This document shows, piece after piece, positions 1-8,134 of a DNA stretch of 64,000 nt; position 1 is the stretch's first letter, and every line of letters begins with the position of its first letter. The notes below the pieces were generated by a model, which was not told the origin of the DNA, did no database searches, and was given only the letters and a program-made list of their open reading frames with translations. Origin of the DNA: Blastococcus carthaginiensis (GTDB lineage: Bacteria; Actinomycetota; Actinomycetes; Mycobacteriales; Geodermatophilaceae); the NCBI RefSeq assembly GCF_030731085.1, contig NZ_JASNFN010000005.1, forward strand, positions 165,213-229,212, read 5' to 3'. Both the position numbers and the translations under genes were made by a program.

Positions 1-432
1 GTCGACCCCGAGCATCCGGTTGGCCGTGTCGGCAGCGAAGAACGCGAGGGCACCGCAGGTGGCGGCCGAGAGCGCGTTGTAGCAGATGGCGGCCGTGTAC
101 GCGGCAACCAGACCGAGCGGACGGCCCAGGCCCTGGGCGATGTAGGCGTAGAAGGCACCCGCGTTCCGCACATAGGGGACTGCGCGCACATAGCCGATCG
201 AGAACAGGAGCAGGACGAGCGCCGCCAGGAGATACATCCCCGGCGTCCCGGCGCCGTTCCCCAGCGCGAATGCGATGGGCATGATCGCGACGACCACGGC
301 CATCGGCGCCGCGGCGGCCAGGACCATGAAGACGACGTGCGGTGCGGTGAGGCTGCCGGCACGCAGCCTGCCGCCCCGCTGCGTGTGGCCCGGGTCCCCC
401 ATACCGGTCGCGGATCTCGTGGGATCGGACAT
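1..432 (-). CDS. APC-family amino acid/amine permease, N-terminal part (runs off the window)
   Basis: This reading frame stays open from an ATG at 432 to the left edge and gives the first 144 residues of a membrane permease. A polar N-terminus of about 30 residues is followed by hydrophobic segments near residues 31-55 (including VFMVLAAAAPMAVVVAIMP), 63-82 and 105-125. The early LTAPHVVFMVLAAAAPM stretch and the later NAGAFYAYIAQGLGRPLG stretch are typical of the APC superfamily (TM1, and the TM2-TM3 region). A GAGGAG ribosome site sits 7 bases before the ATG. A palindrome shared with two aldehyde dehydrogenase operons lies about 100 bases upstream. Substrate is inferred from context (amine oxidase and aldehyde dehydrogenases nearby): a biogenic amine or amino acid. 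The C-terminal two thirds is outside the window. Confidence 0.85.
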   Translation of the reverse strand, partial: MSDPTRSATGMGDPGHTQRGGRLRAGSLTAPHVVFMVLAAAAPMAVVVAIMPIAFALGNGAGTPGMYLLAALVLLLFSIGYVRAVPYVRNAGAFYAYIAQGLGRPLGLVAAYTAAICYNALSAATCGALAFFAADTANRMLGVD

Positions 433-772
433 CTGCACTCCTCGGGGTATCAGCCGGAACCCACCGGCCACCGGGCATCGTGCGAAGAGAGAAGCACCGG
501 CACTGCAGCGGGACGAGATGAATGGTCCGGTGGCCGGACCAGGACGGGCTGGGGGTGCGTGCGGACCACCTTCCCAGCAAGGTCCGACGTGGTCGGGGAA
601 CCGCTCGAGCGCCTCCACCCCACCCTGCTCGAGGAGCGGACTCGCGCGATCGCCTACGTCTGCGGCGCCGAGCCCGCCGCCACCTGCTCGCAGCAGCTGT
701 GCCGCCACGACCACACCCACTCGGACGTCGCCCGCCAGCCAGTCATGTCACCAATTCGTCAGGGCAGCGCCC
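433..772. other. Gene-free stretch holding the permease promoter region and operator A
   Basis: No convincing gene is present here. Several frames are open because of the high GC content, but none shows a recognisable protein or a good ribosome site. The stretch carries the palindrome at 523-541 and must contain the promoter of the leftward permease. A short part around 600-720 reads like protein on the + strand (ERLHPTLLEERTRAIAYVCG) and could be a relic of an older gene, but I could not assign it to a family. Confidence 0.5.
523..541. promoter_or_regulatory. Operator A: GGTCCGGTGGCCGGACC palindrome
   Basis: Inverted repeat with 8-base arms around TGG, centred about 100 bases upstream of the permease ATG. 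The same 17-base core occurs at 7946-7962 with one difference and at 1804-1821 with one inserted G. All three sit upstream of genes of the same putative pathway. This looks like a binding site for the local TetR or IclR regulator. Confidence 0.6.
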
Positions 773-1624
773 CTAGCGGGTGGTACGGCTCGCGACCGGG
801 GGGATCCGATCGGCAGTCGAGGACTCGGTGGTTACCTGCCGCTCGACGGCGCGGGCGATGCCGGCAGCGGTCCCCTGCAACTGCGGGACCAGCCGCCCGA
901 CTGCGAGGCGCGACGCCGGCGACGTCGCTGACACGGCCGCGAACGCGGAACCGTCGGACCCCATCACCGGCACCGCGACGCTGGCGTAACCCACGACCGT
1001 CTCCTCGACCTCGACTGCGAAACCGCGCCTGCGAACCTCGGCCAGGTGACCGCGCAGGGCCATCACGGATGCGGCGCTCCGCGAGGTCGGTCGCATGACA
1101 CCCGTCTGATGGCAGCGTTGCAGTCCCGACTCCCCGTCGGCGCTGAGCGCCAGGAGCACCTTCCCCGTCGCGGTGCAGGTGGCGGGCAGCCGACCGCCCA
1201 CCTCGGAGTGGCTGTGGATGTTCGCCTCACCCGCGACCTTCTCGATGTAGAGGACGTGACCGCCGTCGAGAACGGCCAGATGGATCGTGGTCCTGGTCGT
1301 CGCGAACAGGTCGGCCAGGAGCGGGCGCGACACTCTACGGAGGGTGGCTGCGATGGGCACGCGCTGCCCGAGCTCGAAGACCTTGACCCCCAGCTGGTAG
1401 CCGTCCCCGACGCGCTCCAGCAGTCCCCACTGCACGAGTTCCTGGGCCAGCCGGTAGGCCGATGCCTTCGGTACGCCGGATCTCCGGCTCAGCTCGGTGA
1501 GGCGAAGGTGATAGGCCCCTGCAGCGAATGCGGAGAGGAGGAGCTGAGCCTTACCGAGCACCGACTTGGGACATCCCTCGTCGTCGGCGTCCACTGCTGT
1601 CTGCGTGAGTACCAAGGAGGACAT
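773..1624 (-). CDS. IclR-family transcriptional regulator
   Basis: A 283-residue protein with IclR architecture. A winged helix-turn-helix spans about residues 22-80 (LTELSRRSGVPKASAYRLAQ is the recognition region). An effector-binding domain follows at about 95-265, with the usual EKVAGE, VGGRLPATCTATGKVLLA and RRRGFAVEVEETVVGYASVA elements. IclR proteins control aromatic, acetate and amine catabolism and usually sit divergent to their targets. Here the gene is divergent to an aldehyde dehydrogenase (start 1891), with an AT-rich spacer containing an inverted repeat next to its start. The ATG is preceded by GGAG within GAGCTAGGAGCGGC. The effector cannot be predicted from the sequence. Confidence 0.92.
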   Translation of the reverse strand: MSSLVLTQTAVDADDEGCPKSVLGKAQLLLSAFAAGAYHLRLTELSRRSGVPKASAYRLAQELVQWGLLERVGDGYQLGVKVFELGQRVPIAATLRRVSRPLLADLFATTRTTIHLAVLDGGHVLYIEKVAGEANIHSHSEVGGRLPATCTATGKVLLALSADGESGLQRCHQTGVMRPTSRSAASVMALRGHLAEVRRRGFAVEVEETVVGYASVAVPVMGSDGSAFAAVSATSPASRLAVGRLVPQLQGTAAGIARAVERQVTTESSTADRIPPVASRTTR

Positions 1625-1656
1625 GCCGCTCCTAGCTCCAGGGTGAGGTGGCCCAC

Positions 1657-1677
1657 GTTATTCTCCAGATGTATAAC
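1657..1677. promoter_or_regulatory. Inverted repeat GTTAT-N11-ATAAC in the IclR/aldehyde dehydrogenase spacer
   Basis: Five-base arms flank an 11-base centre in a conspicuously AT-rich patch 33-53 bases upstream of the IclR start. The position suits an autoregulatory operator or the IclR promoter itself. Support is only the symmetry and location. Confidence 0.35.
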
Positions 1678-1803
1678 AGCCGCCGTCCATAGTTGGCGTC
1701 GTTAACTCCTCGTCTCCTCCGCGTTTCCCTCCCTCGCGGAGTACAGGCTCCGGCGGGGGCGTGGGAACTCTTGACGAACGCGGTGCAGGACGGCACGTTG
1801 CTC

Positions 1804-1821
1804 GGTCCGGTCACCGGGACC
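1804..1821. promoter_or_regulatory. Operator B: GGTCCGGTCACCGGGACC palindrome
   Basis: Lies 70-87 bases upstream of the aldehyde dehydrogenase ATG at 1891. It matches the palindromes at 524-540 and 7946-7962 except for one extra G in the right arm. The distance to the gene start is nearly the same as that of operator C to its gene. Confidence 0.55.
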
Positions 1822-1890
1822 ACACCGTTGCCTGCCACGCTCCCGCGGAGCAGGCTCTGCCCTCCCATTCCGGGTACACCGAGGAGATCG

Positions 1891-3396
1891 ATGACCGCCG
1901 AGACCCTGACCGCAGTGCCGAGATTCGAACCCGAAGGGACCTACCGACTGCACATCGGTGGACGCTGGGTGCCGACAGAGGCGACCTTCGAGACGGTCGA
2001 CCCGAGCCTCGGGCGGCCGTGGGCGCTGATCGGGCAAGCTTCGCGGCAGCAGGTCGACGACGCAGTCGCGGCAGCCTGGGCGGCTCTCCCCGCTTGGAGC
2101 CGCTCCAGCCTCGCCACCCGGCAACGGATCCTCGGCGCGATCGCGGACCGGGTTGAAGCCTCCGCCGATCGCTGGACCCGGTTGCTGCCGACGGAGAACG
2201 GACGACCGGTTCGCGAGGTCGCCCTCGCCGACGTGCCGTCCACCGCAGCGATCTACCGGTTCTTCGCCGGGATCGTCCGGGACCATCACGGTGAACAGAT
2301 CCCGGTCGAGGACCCGCACAGCCTCGTCTACACGACGCGGGAGCCGCTCGGGGTCATCGCGGCCATCCTGCCGTGGAACTCCCCCATCATCACGCTCGCC
2401 AACAAGCTCGCCCCAGCCCTGGCCTGCGGCAACACCATGGTCGTCAAGCCGTCAGAGTTCGCGTCGGCGAGCATCCTCGAGTTCGTCTCGCTGGTGGAGG
2501 ACCTGCTTCCGCCTGGCGTGCTCAACGTGGTGACCGGGGACGGGCCGGCAGTCGGTGCGGCACTCGTCGGGCATCGTGATGTGGCCAAGGTGACGCTGAC
2601 CGGTGGTGGTGCGACAGCCCGGAAGATCATGGCGACCGCGGCCGAGTCGCTGACGCCCACGATCATGGAGCTGGGCGGCAAGAGCGCCATGATCGTGGCC
2701 GAGGACGCCGACGTGGATCGCGCGGTCGCGGACGCCCTGATGGGCATCTACCTGGCGAACGGGGAGGCATGCATCGCCTCGTCCCGGCTGCTGCTGCACG
2801 TCGACGTGGCCGACGAGTTCCTCCACCGTTTCGCCACGACGGCGCGCTCCATCCGGGTGGGCGACGCGCTCGACCCGACGACGCAGGTCGGACCGCTCGT
2901 GTCCCGTCCGCACTTCGAGCGTGTCGTCTCAACTCTCCAGCGAGCTCGGTCCGAAGGAGTCGAGGTCCTGGCGGGTGACGAGACGCTCGAGCTGCCGACT
3001 GCCAATGCCGACGGGTTCTTCCTGCGGCCGACTCTCCTGCTCGACCCGCACGGCGGCTCGGCCGTCACGTCCGAGGAGGTCTTCGGTCCGGTGACCGTGG
3101 CAGAGACCTTCACCGACTACGACGACGCGGTCGCCCGCGCGAACAGCACCCGGTACGGCCTGGCGGCAGGCGTCTGGACCAAGGACCTGGCTCGGGCCCA
3201 CTCGATGGCGCAGGCACTGGAGTCCGGCATCGTCTGGGTGAATAAGTGGTTCGACCTTCCCGCGGGGATGCCCATGGGCGGGGTGAAGGACAGCGGGTTC
3301 GGGCGGGAACTGTCGAGGGAGACGCTCCTCGAATACAGCGCCAGCAAGGTGGTCGACATCGATCTGGGTGCTCCACGGTTCCCGCTCTGGGACTGA
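1891..3396 (+). CDS. NAD(P)-dependent aldehyde dehydrogenase
   Basis: A 501-residue member of the aldehyde dehydrogenase superfamily, full length for the family. The visible catalytic set is complete: PWNSP with Asn163, the general-base Glu260 in ELGGKSA, and the nucleophile Cys294 in GEACIASSR. The C-terminal EEVFGPV and GGVKDSGFGRE motifs are present. The ATG at 1891 is chosen because GAGGAG lies 4 bases before it; an in-frame upstream extension has no ribosome site. It is followed after 45 bases by an SDR gene and is probably co-transcribed with it. It likely oxidises an aldehyde made by the amine oxidase or by the SDR; the exact substrate is not readable. Confidence 0.93.
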   Translation: MTAETLTAVPRFEPEGTYRLHIGGRWVPTEATFETVDPSLGRPWALIGQASRQQVDDAVAAAWAALPAWSRSSLATRQRILGAIADRVEASADRWTRLLPTENGRPVREVALADVPSTAAIYRFFAGIVRDHHGEQIPVEDPHSLVYTTREPLGVIAAILPWNSPIITLANKLAPALACGNTMVVKPSEFASASILEFVSLVEDLLPPGVLNVVTGDGPAVGAALVGHRDVAKVTLTGGGATARKIMATAAESLTPTIMELGGKSAMIVAEDADVDRAVADALMGIYLANGEACIASSRLLLHVDVADEFLHRFATTARSIRVGDALDPTTQVGPLVSRPHFERVVSTLQRARSEGVEVLAGDETLELPTANADGFFLRPTLLLDPHGGSAVTSEEVFGPVTVAETFTDYDDAVARANSTRYGLAAGVWTKDLARAHSMAQALESGIVWVNKWFDLPAGMPMGGVKDSGFGRELSRETLLEYSASKVVDIDLGAPRFPLWD

Positions 3397-3441
3397 TCCC
3401 TGGCGCCCGGGCAGGCACGGTCGATCGGGGAGAATCCAACG

Positions 3442-4227
3442 GTGGTGGATGTGGAGAGCGGTAGTCCCCTGCGTCCCGGCAGCGGCGCAGTCCTGGTCAC
3501 TGGTGGGACGAGCGGCATCGGACTGGCCGTTGCGACGAACCTCGTCACCCAGGGGCGCCCCGTCGTCGTCCTCGGCCGCGACACCGGCCGTGCGCAGGCG
3601 GCGAGGTCCGCCCTGACGACGGGTGCCGGCGGTGCCGGCGTCCTCGCGGCGGCCGTCGACACCACGGATCCCGACGGCTTGAGCGCGGTCGTGGCCGAGG
3701 CGGAGTCGATGTGGGGCGCCGTCGACGGGCTCGTCACCGCCGCTGGCCGCCTCGCCCGCGGAACGCTCGTCGACCTTCCCCTCCAGGAGTTCCGCAGCGC
3801 GTGGGAGACGAACGTGCTGGGCACGTGGCTGGCCTTGCGAGCCGTGGCGCCCGGGATGGTGGCCAGGGGCTACGGGCGCATCGTCACGGTCGGGTCGGTG
3901 CTGGGCTCGACCGGGGCGCCGGCGAGAGGCGGATACGCGGCCACCAAGGGCGCCGTCGCGGCGCTGACCCGCTCCATCGCCCTCGAGCTGGCGTCCTCGG
4001 GCGTCACGGTCAACTGCGTCGCCCCGGGACCGGTAGGCACCCCGATGAACGAAGGCGACGCCGCGGGCGACGATGCGGCACAGAAGGCCTTCACGGCGGC
4101 GATCCCCGTCGGCCGTTGGGGAACCCCGGCCGAAGTGGCGCACGCAATCGTCCCACTGCTGGCCGCGGAGTCCGGCTACACCACAGGCAGCGTGGTGATG
4201 GTGGACGGCGGCTACACCGCCCGCTGA
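3442..4227 (+). CDS. Short-chain dehydrogenase/reductase (SDR)
   Basis: A 261-residue classical SDR. The Rossmann nucleotide site TGGTSGIG is at residues 20-27, NVLG is present, and the catalytic set is Ser152, Tyr165 and Lys169 (GGYAATKG). The VAPGPVGTPM and GSVVMVDGGY motifs near the C-terminus are typical of FabG-like members. It starts with GTG (two in-frame GTG codons at 3442 and 3445) behind a GGGAGAA site. It follows the aldehyde dehydrogenase on the same strand, so the pair may convert an alcohol or ketone intermediate and its aldehyde. Substrate unknown. Confidence 0.92.
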   Translation: MVDVESGSPLRPGSGAVLVTGGTSGIGLAVATNLVTQGRPVVVLGRDTGRAQAARSALTTGAGGAGVLAAAVDTTDPDGLSAVVAEAESMWGAVDGLVTAAGRLARGTLVDLPLQEFRSAWETNVLGTWLALRAVAPGMVARGYGRIVTVGSVLGSTGAPARGGYAATKGAVAALTRSIALELASSGVTVNCVAPGPVGTPMNEGDAAGDDAAQKAFTAAIPVGRWGTPAEVAHAIVPLLAAESGYTTGSVVMVDGGYTAR

Positions 4228-4435
4228 TCCGCGCCCGTCGGGACTGGTCGGTCAAGCCGCCTCGCCGCTCCGCACGCCGTCCACGTCCTCTCGGCGCGGC
4301 GCGGCGCGGCACCGGCGGTGAAATCGCCACTCGGTCAGGAGGGACCAGCACCCGCCGCCGCCGATCGTCATCGCCCGGGAGGCGGCGGGAACGACTCGTC
4401 GCCGGGACGCGCGCCCCGTCCAGTGTCCATCGTTC

Positions 4436-6343
4436 TCATGAGTGGCAGCAGTCGTCGCCGCTGCCGTGCCGAGGCTCGTTCGCCGGAACGTCGAGCGCGG
4501 GGTTCCGGTCGAAGAAGTTGGTCGGGAGGAGCATGAAGCTCGCGATCTCCGTCGGCATGACCGGCCAGTCCTCGGACCGCGGGATGTGCGTCACACCGAC
4601 GGTGTGCCAGAGGACGACATCGGTGTTCTCCACGGGACGATCCGCGGCGGTCCAGGCGGGCAGCCCGGCACCGGATCGGTCACCGTTCGGGTGCTCTCCG
4701 GCCGAACGCATCTCCTCCGGAGAGTAGGGCGTCACCCACACGTTCTTCGTGGCGAACCCCGCGCGCTTCACCATCAGCGACGGCTCCTGGGCGATCAACG
4801 TGTCCGAGGCCCAGCCCGGGAGGAGCTTGTACCCGACGGGGAGACCCCACCGGTTCCGCTTGTTCGGATTGACGACAACCCAGTTGCGCGCGCTCTGCGG
4901 GTTCGTGAAGCCGTCGCCGTCGTTCTCGCGGGCGATCATCGTCTTCGTGACGCTGATGGCATTCCCGTGTGGGTTGGCCGGCCCGACCGGTGTCCCCCCG
5001 ACGTCGTTCTGGTAAACGGTGTTCTGCCACCCGTCCACCTCCATGTCGAGGCGGAAGGAGAACAGGTGCTGGTGGTACGTCGCCGCCAGGTTCTCCGCGA
5101 TCGGGGTGGCGTGGGCCGGCACCTCACCAGGCGCGATGGCCCGTGTCTGGACGATGCCCAGCAGCTTCGTGTCGACCTCGATGTGACCGTCCTGGAAGAA
5201 GTTCCAGTAGAACCCGTAGTGGTAGTTCCCGACGGTCGCGATGAAGCTCACGACGAGCTTCCGGGAGCGGCGGACGTCGACCTTGCCGGTCACCCAGTCG
5301 GTGTGCTTCCAGAGGATCCCGGCGTCCTCCTCGTGAATGCAGATCGCGTTCTCGATGACCGACGGCTCACCGTCGTCGTCGGCCACCACCGCGTCGAGAT
5401 ACACGATCTCGCCGAGGCAGTCGCACCCCAGCAGCAGCGAGTTGGCGAGACGGCCGAGGCCGTACTCACCGACGTCGAACGCGCTCCGCCAGTAGTGCGC
5501 GTCGTCGGGGTCGCCGTAGGGCACCAGCATCTCCGCGAGGGAGCCGCGGTGCATGACCGAGCGGTACTCGTCGCCGTCCTGGTACTCCACCCCGGAGATG
5601 ACCAGGCCCTCGAGCGGATGCATGTTGATCCGGAAGCGCCACTTCTGCCAGGACATCTCCGGGCCGTCGAGCCGGAACCCGACCCCCTCCGGCTGGGTGA
5701 TATCCAGCGGCGCCACATCGCTGCGCATCGGCTGGTTGTGCTCGGCCGTGTAGTTGTCGCAGGTCGGGTTCATCGGCTTCACGCCGGCGTCCTCGACCGC
5801 GTAGACCTCGCGCCGGACTGTGTCCACGATGACGACGAGGCCCTCGACGGCGTGGGCGTAGCCGTTGTCGTCCTCGAAGTGGCGGTGGTAGGACACCGCG
5901 CACCACAGACGTCGGCCGTCGAGGTCGATGTCCGCCCGGTTGCCGGCGCCGAACGGATCCAGCTGCACTGAGTCGAGATCGGTGATCCCCCGCTTGGCCA
6001 GTGCAGCCACGTACCGATCGTCGGCCTTGGCCACCTCCGCGACGATGGCAACGTCCTCGATGAGCATCGGAGGTCCACCGTCGACGAGCTGCGCCGAGGA
6101 GACCACCTTCTCGGTATCGAGGTCCACGCGCACGTCGTACCTGGCAGCGGACGTGCGGTCGAGGACCATCGCACGAGCCCGGCGACCCACGGCCTCGCCG
6201 GCCCGGAGTCGTGCCTTGTCCGGCTCGTCGGTGAAGACCGCCGCGAAGCCGGGCCGATCGCCACCGATGCCTGCCTTGCGGACGATCGCCGATACGCTGC
6301 GTATCTCTTCGGCCGTCAGTGCGTCGAAGAGGGGGCTGTGCAT
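4436..6343 (-). CDS. Copper/topaquinone primary-amine oxidase
   Basis: A 635-residue bacterial copper amine oxidase (RCHO + NH3 + H2O2 from a primary amine, O2 and water). Recognised parts are the general-base Asp290 in AFDVGEYG, the quinone-cofactor precursor Tyr374 in TVGNYHYGFYW, the copper His pair 424/426 in TYHQHLFSF, and the third copper ligand, probably His586 in THIPRSEDWPVMP. The residue after the cofactor tyrosine is His375, whereas the family pattern has Asp or Glu there. The ATG at 6343 has GAGGAAGGAA just upstream. It follows the aldehyde dehydrogenase at 6430-7875 on the same strand after 86 bases. Likely substrates are phenylethylamine, tyramine or histamine. No signal peptide, so cytoplasmic as in related actinobacterial enzymes. 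Confidence 0.93.
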   Translation of the reverse strand: MHSPLFDALTAEEIRSVSAIVRKAGIGGDRPGFAAVFTDEPDKARLRAGEAVGRRARAMVLDRTSAARYDVRVDLDTEKVVSSAQLVDGGPPMLIEDVAIVAEVAKADDRYVAALAKRGITDLDSVQLDPFGAGNRADIDLDGRRLWCAVSYHRHFEDDNGYAHAVEGLVVIVDTVRREVYAVEDAGVKPMNPTCDNYTAEHNQPMRSDVAPLDITQPEGVGFRLDGPEMSWQKWRFRINMHPLEGLVISGVEYQDGDEYRSVMHRGSLAEMLVPYGDPDDAHYWRSAFDVGEYGLGRLANSLLLGCDCLGEIVYLDAVVADDDGEPSVIENAICIHEEDAGILWKHTDWVTGKVDVRRSRKLVVSFIATVGNYHYGFYWNFFQDGHIEVDTKLLGIVQTRAIAPGEVPAHATPIAENLAATYHQHLFSFRLDMEVDGWQNTVYQNDVGGTPVGPANPHGNAISVTKTMIARENDGDGFTNPQSARNWVVVNPNKRNRWGLPVGYKLLPGWASDTLIAQEPSLMVKRAGFATKNVWVTPYSPEEMRSAGEHPNGDRSGAGLPAWTAADRPVENTDVVLWHTVGVTHIPRSEDWPVMPTEIASFMLLPTNFFDRNPALDVPANEPRHGSGDDCCHS

Positions 6344-6429
6344 GGGTGGTTCCTTCCTCGGCGGGATCGGGTGGCACCCACCCGGCGGAGCTGCTCGGGA
6401 CCTGCCGGTGCCGGGATTCGGCAAGTCGG

Positions 6430-7875
6430 TCAGGCCAGGTTGATGAAGACGGACCGCGTCTCGGTGAACTCGTCGATCGAGTAGGCCCCCAGCTCCCGGC
6501 CCCAGCCGCTGAGGCCGAGGCCACCCCACGGGGCGCCCGGGTCGATGAGCGGGAGCTGGTTGACGAACACCGTGCCGGCGTTGATCCGCTGGGGAAGGGT
6601 GTGCGCGGTCCGCAGGTCCTGCGTCCAGACCACGCCGACCAGGCCGTAGACGGTGCTGTTGGCGATCGAGAGCGCCTCGTCCATGTCGTCGAAGGGCATG
6701 ACGGACAGGACGGGTCCGAAGATCTCCTCCTGGGCGATGGTCATGTCGTTCTGCACGCCGGCGAAGACGGTCGGGCGGTAGAAGAAGCCTCGCTCCAGGT
6801 CACCACCGACGCGCTCGCCACCGGTGACGAGCTCCGCCCCCTGGTCGCGGCCCGACGCGACGTAGCCGGCGACGCGGTTGAGGTGCTCCTCGGAGACCAG
6901 CGGGCCGACGAACGTCTCCGGGTCTCGGCCCGGGCCGATCGGCAGGGAGTCGGCGGCCGCGGCGAGCTTGGAGGTGAACTCGTCGACCCGCGAGCGGTGC
7001 ACGAGGAAGCGGGTGAACGCGCCACAGGCCTGACCCGTGTTGAACAACGCGCCCTGCAGGTTGCCCGTCACGGCGGCGTCCACGTCCGCGTCGTCGCAGA
7101 TGATGCTGGCGGCCTTGCCACCCAGCTCGAGCCCGAGCCGCTTGAGATCGCGCGCGGAGGCCTTGACGATCTCCTGGCCCACGGCGGTCGAGCCGGTGAA
7201 GGAGATCATGTCCACGCCCTGGTGCGCGACCAGCGCCTGCCCCGCCTCCGGACCGCCGGTGACCAGGTTGACCACACCCGCCGGGATGCCCGCCTCCCGG
7301 CAGATCTCGGCGAGACGGACGGTGGACAGCGGGGTCTGCTCGGCAGGCTTCAGGATGGCGGCGTTGCCCGTGGCGAGAGCCGGCGCCAACTTCCAGGCAG
7401 CGATGGCCAGCGGGAAGTTCCACGGAGTGATGAGGCCGCAGACACCGAGCGGCGCCCGCTGCTGGTAGATCAGCTGGTTCGGGATGGAGACCGGCGAGAC
7501 CTTGCCCTCGATCTTCGTCGCGAAGCCGGCGTAGTACCGGAACACCTGGGCGGCGAGCGGGACGTTGACGTTGCTGCTGATGAAGATGGGCTGGCCCTGG
7601 TCCATCGTCTCGAGAGCAGCGAGCTCCTGACCGTTCTCCTCGATCAGCTCGGCGACCTTCCACAGCAGCTTGCCGCGTGCGTCCGGGGACAGCGACTGCC
7701 ACGCGTCGGACTCGAACCCTGCGCGCGCGGCCGCGACGGCCGCATCGACGTCGGCCGCGGTGCCGTCGGCGAAGACGCCGACGACCTCACCGCTCGCGGG
7801 ATCGACGGTATCCGCCGTGGCTCCCGCCGAGGCGTCCACCCAGTCCTCGCCGATGAGCAGTTGGGTCTTGTGCAC
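6430..7875 (-). CDS. Aldehyde dehydrogenase, phenylacetaldehyde/betaine-aldehyde type
   Basis: A 481-residue aldehyde dehydrogenase with Asn153 (PWNFP), general-base Glu250 (ELGGK) and nucleophile Cys284 (NTGQACGAFTR), plus EEIFGPVLS and a C-terminal WGGLGLSGWGRE motif. The GTG start at 7875 is favoured by AAGGAG seven bases ahead. It is the first gene of a leftward unit with the copper amine oxidase, so the natural reading is that it oxidises the aldehyde released by that enzyme (FeaB-like step in arylethylamine breakdown). It is clearly distinct in sequence from the dehydrogenase at 1891-3396. Palindrome C lies 70-88 bases before its start. Confidence 0.93.
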   Translation of the reverse strand: MHKTQLLIGEDWVDASAGATADTVDPASGEVVGVFADGTAADVDAAVAAARAGFESDAWQSLSPDARGKLLWKVAELIEENGQELAALETMDQGQPIFISSNVNVPLAAQVFRYYAGFATKIEGKVSPVSIPNQLIYQQRAPLGVCGLITPWNFPLAIAAWKLAPALATGNAAILKPAEQTPLSTVRLAEICREAGIPAGVVNLVTGGPEAGQALVAHQGVDMISFTGSTAVGQEIVKASARDLKRLGLELGGKAASIICDDADVDAAVTGNLQGALFNTGQACGAFTRFLVHRSRVDEFTSKLAAAADSLPIGPGRDPETFVGPLVSEEHLNRVAGYVASGRDQGAELVTGGERVGGDLERGFFYRPTVFAGVQNDMTIAQEEIFGPVLSVMPFDDMDEALSIANSTVYGLVGVVWTQDLRTAHTLPQRINAGTVFVNQLPLIDPGAPWGGLGLSGWGRELGAYSIDEFTETRSVFINLA

Positions 7876-7944
7876 AGGGGGTCTCCTTCTCGATTGCGGG
7901 CGCAGTACAACCTGGCACGACCTGACAGCGGCGGGGCACGGGAG

Positions 7945-7963
7945 CGGTCCGGTGACCGGACCG
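7945..7963. promoter_or_regulatory. Operator C: CGGTCCGGTGACCGGACCG perfect palindrome
   Basis: Nine-base perfect arms around a single G, located between the TetR gene and the aldehyde dehydrogenase/amine oxidase operon. The core GGTCCGGTGACCGGACC matches the sites at 524-540 and 1804-1821. Length and symmetry suit a TetR-family operator; the adjacent TetR gene is the first candidate to bind it. Confidence 0.65.
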
Positions 7964-8134
7964 AGGGGGCGTACGAGCACCCTCGCCGCGTGGGTCGGGA
8001 GGAGCCGGCGTCGGGATGACCGTCCGGAACGGTCGAGCCGCCTGGTGTCCCGGCTACCTCGTCCTTTGCGCCACCTGAGAGGCGGAGCGGCCGCCGTCGT
8101 CCGCGCTGACGCATGACGCCTCGCGGCCACGGAT

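Noticed and set aside
275..1098. Long rightward frames opposite the IclR gene and the permease spacer
   Set aside because: They are arginine/proline-rich, lack ribosome sites and overlap a clear IclR gene on the other strand.
4442..5971. 509-residue rightward frame opposite the amine oxidase
   Set aside because: It is a mirror of a well-supported enzyme; composition is Val/Arg/Asp-rich shadow coding with no family signs.
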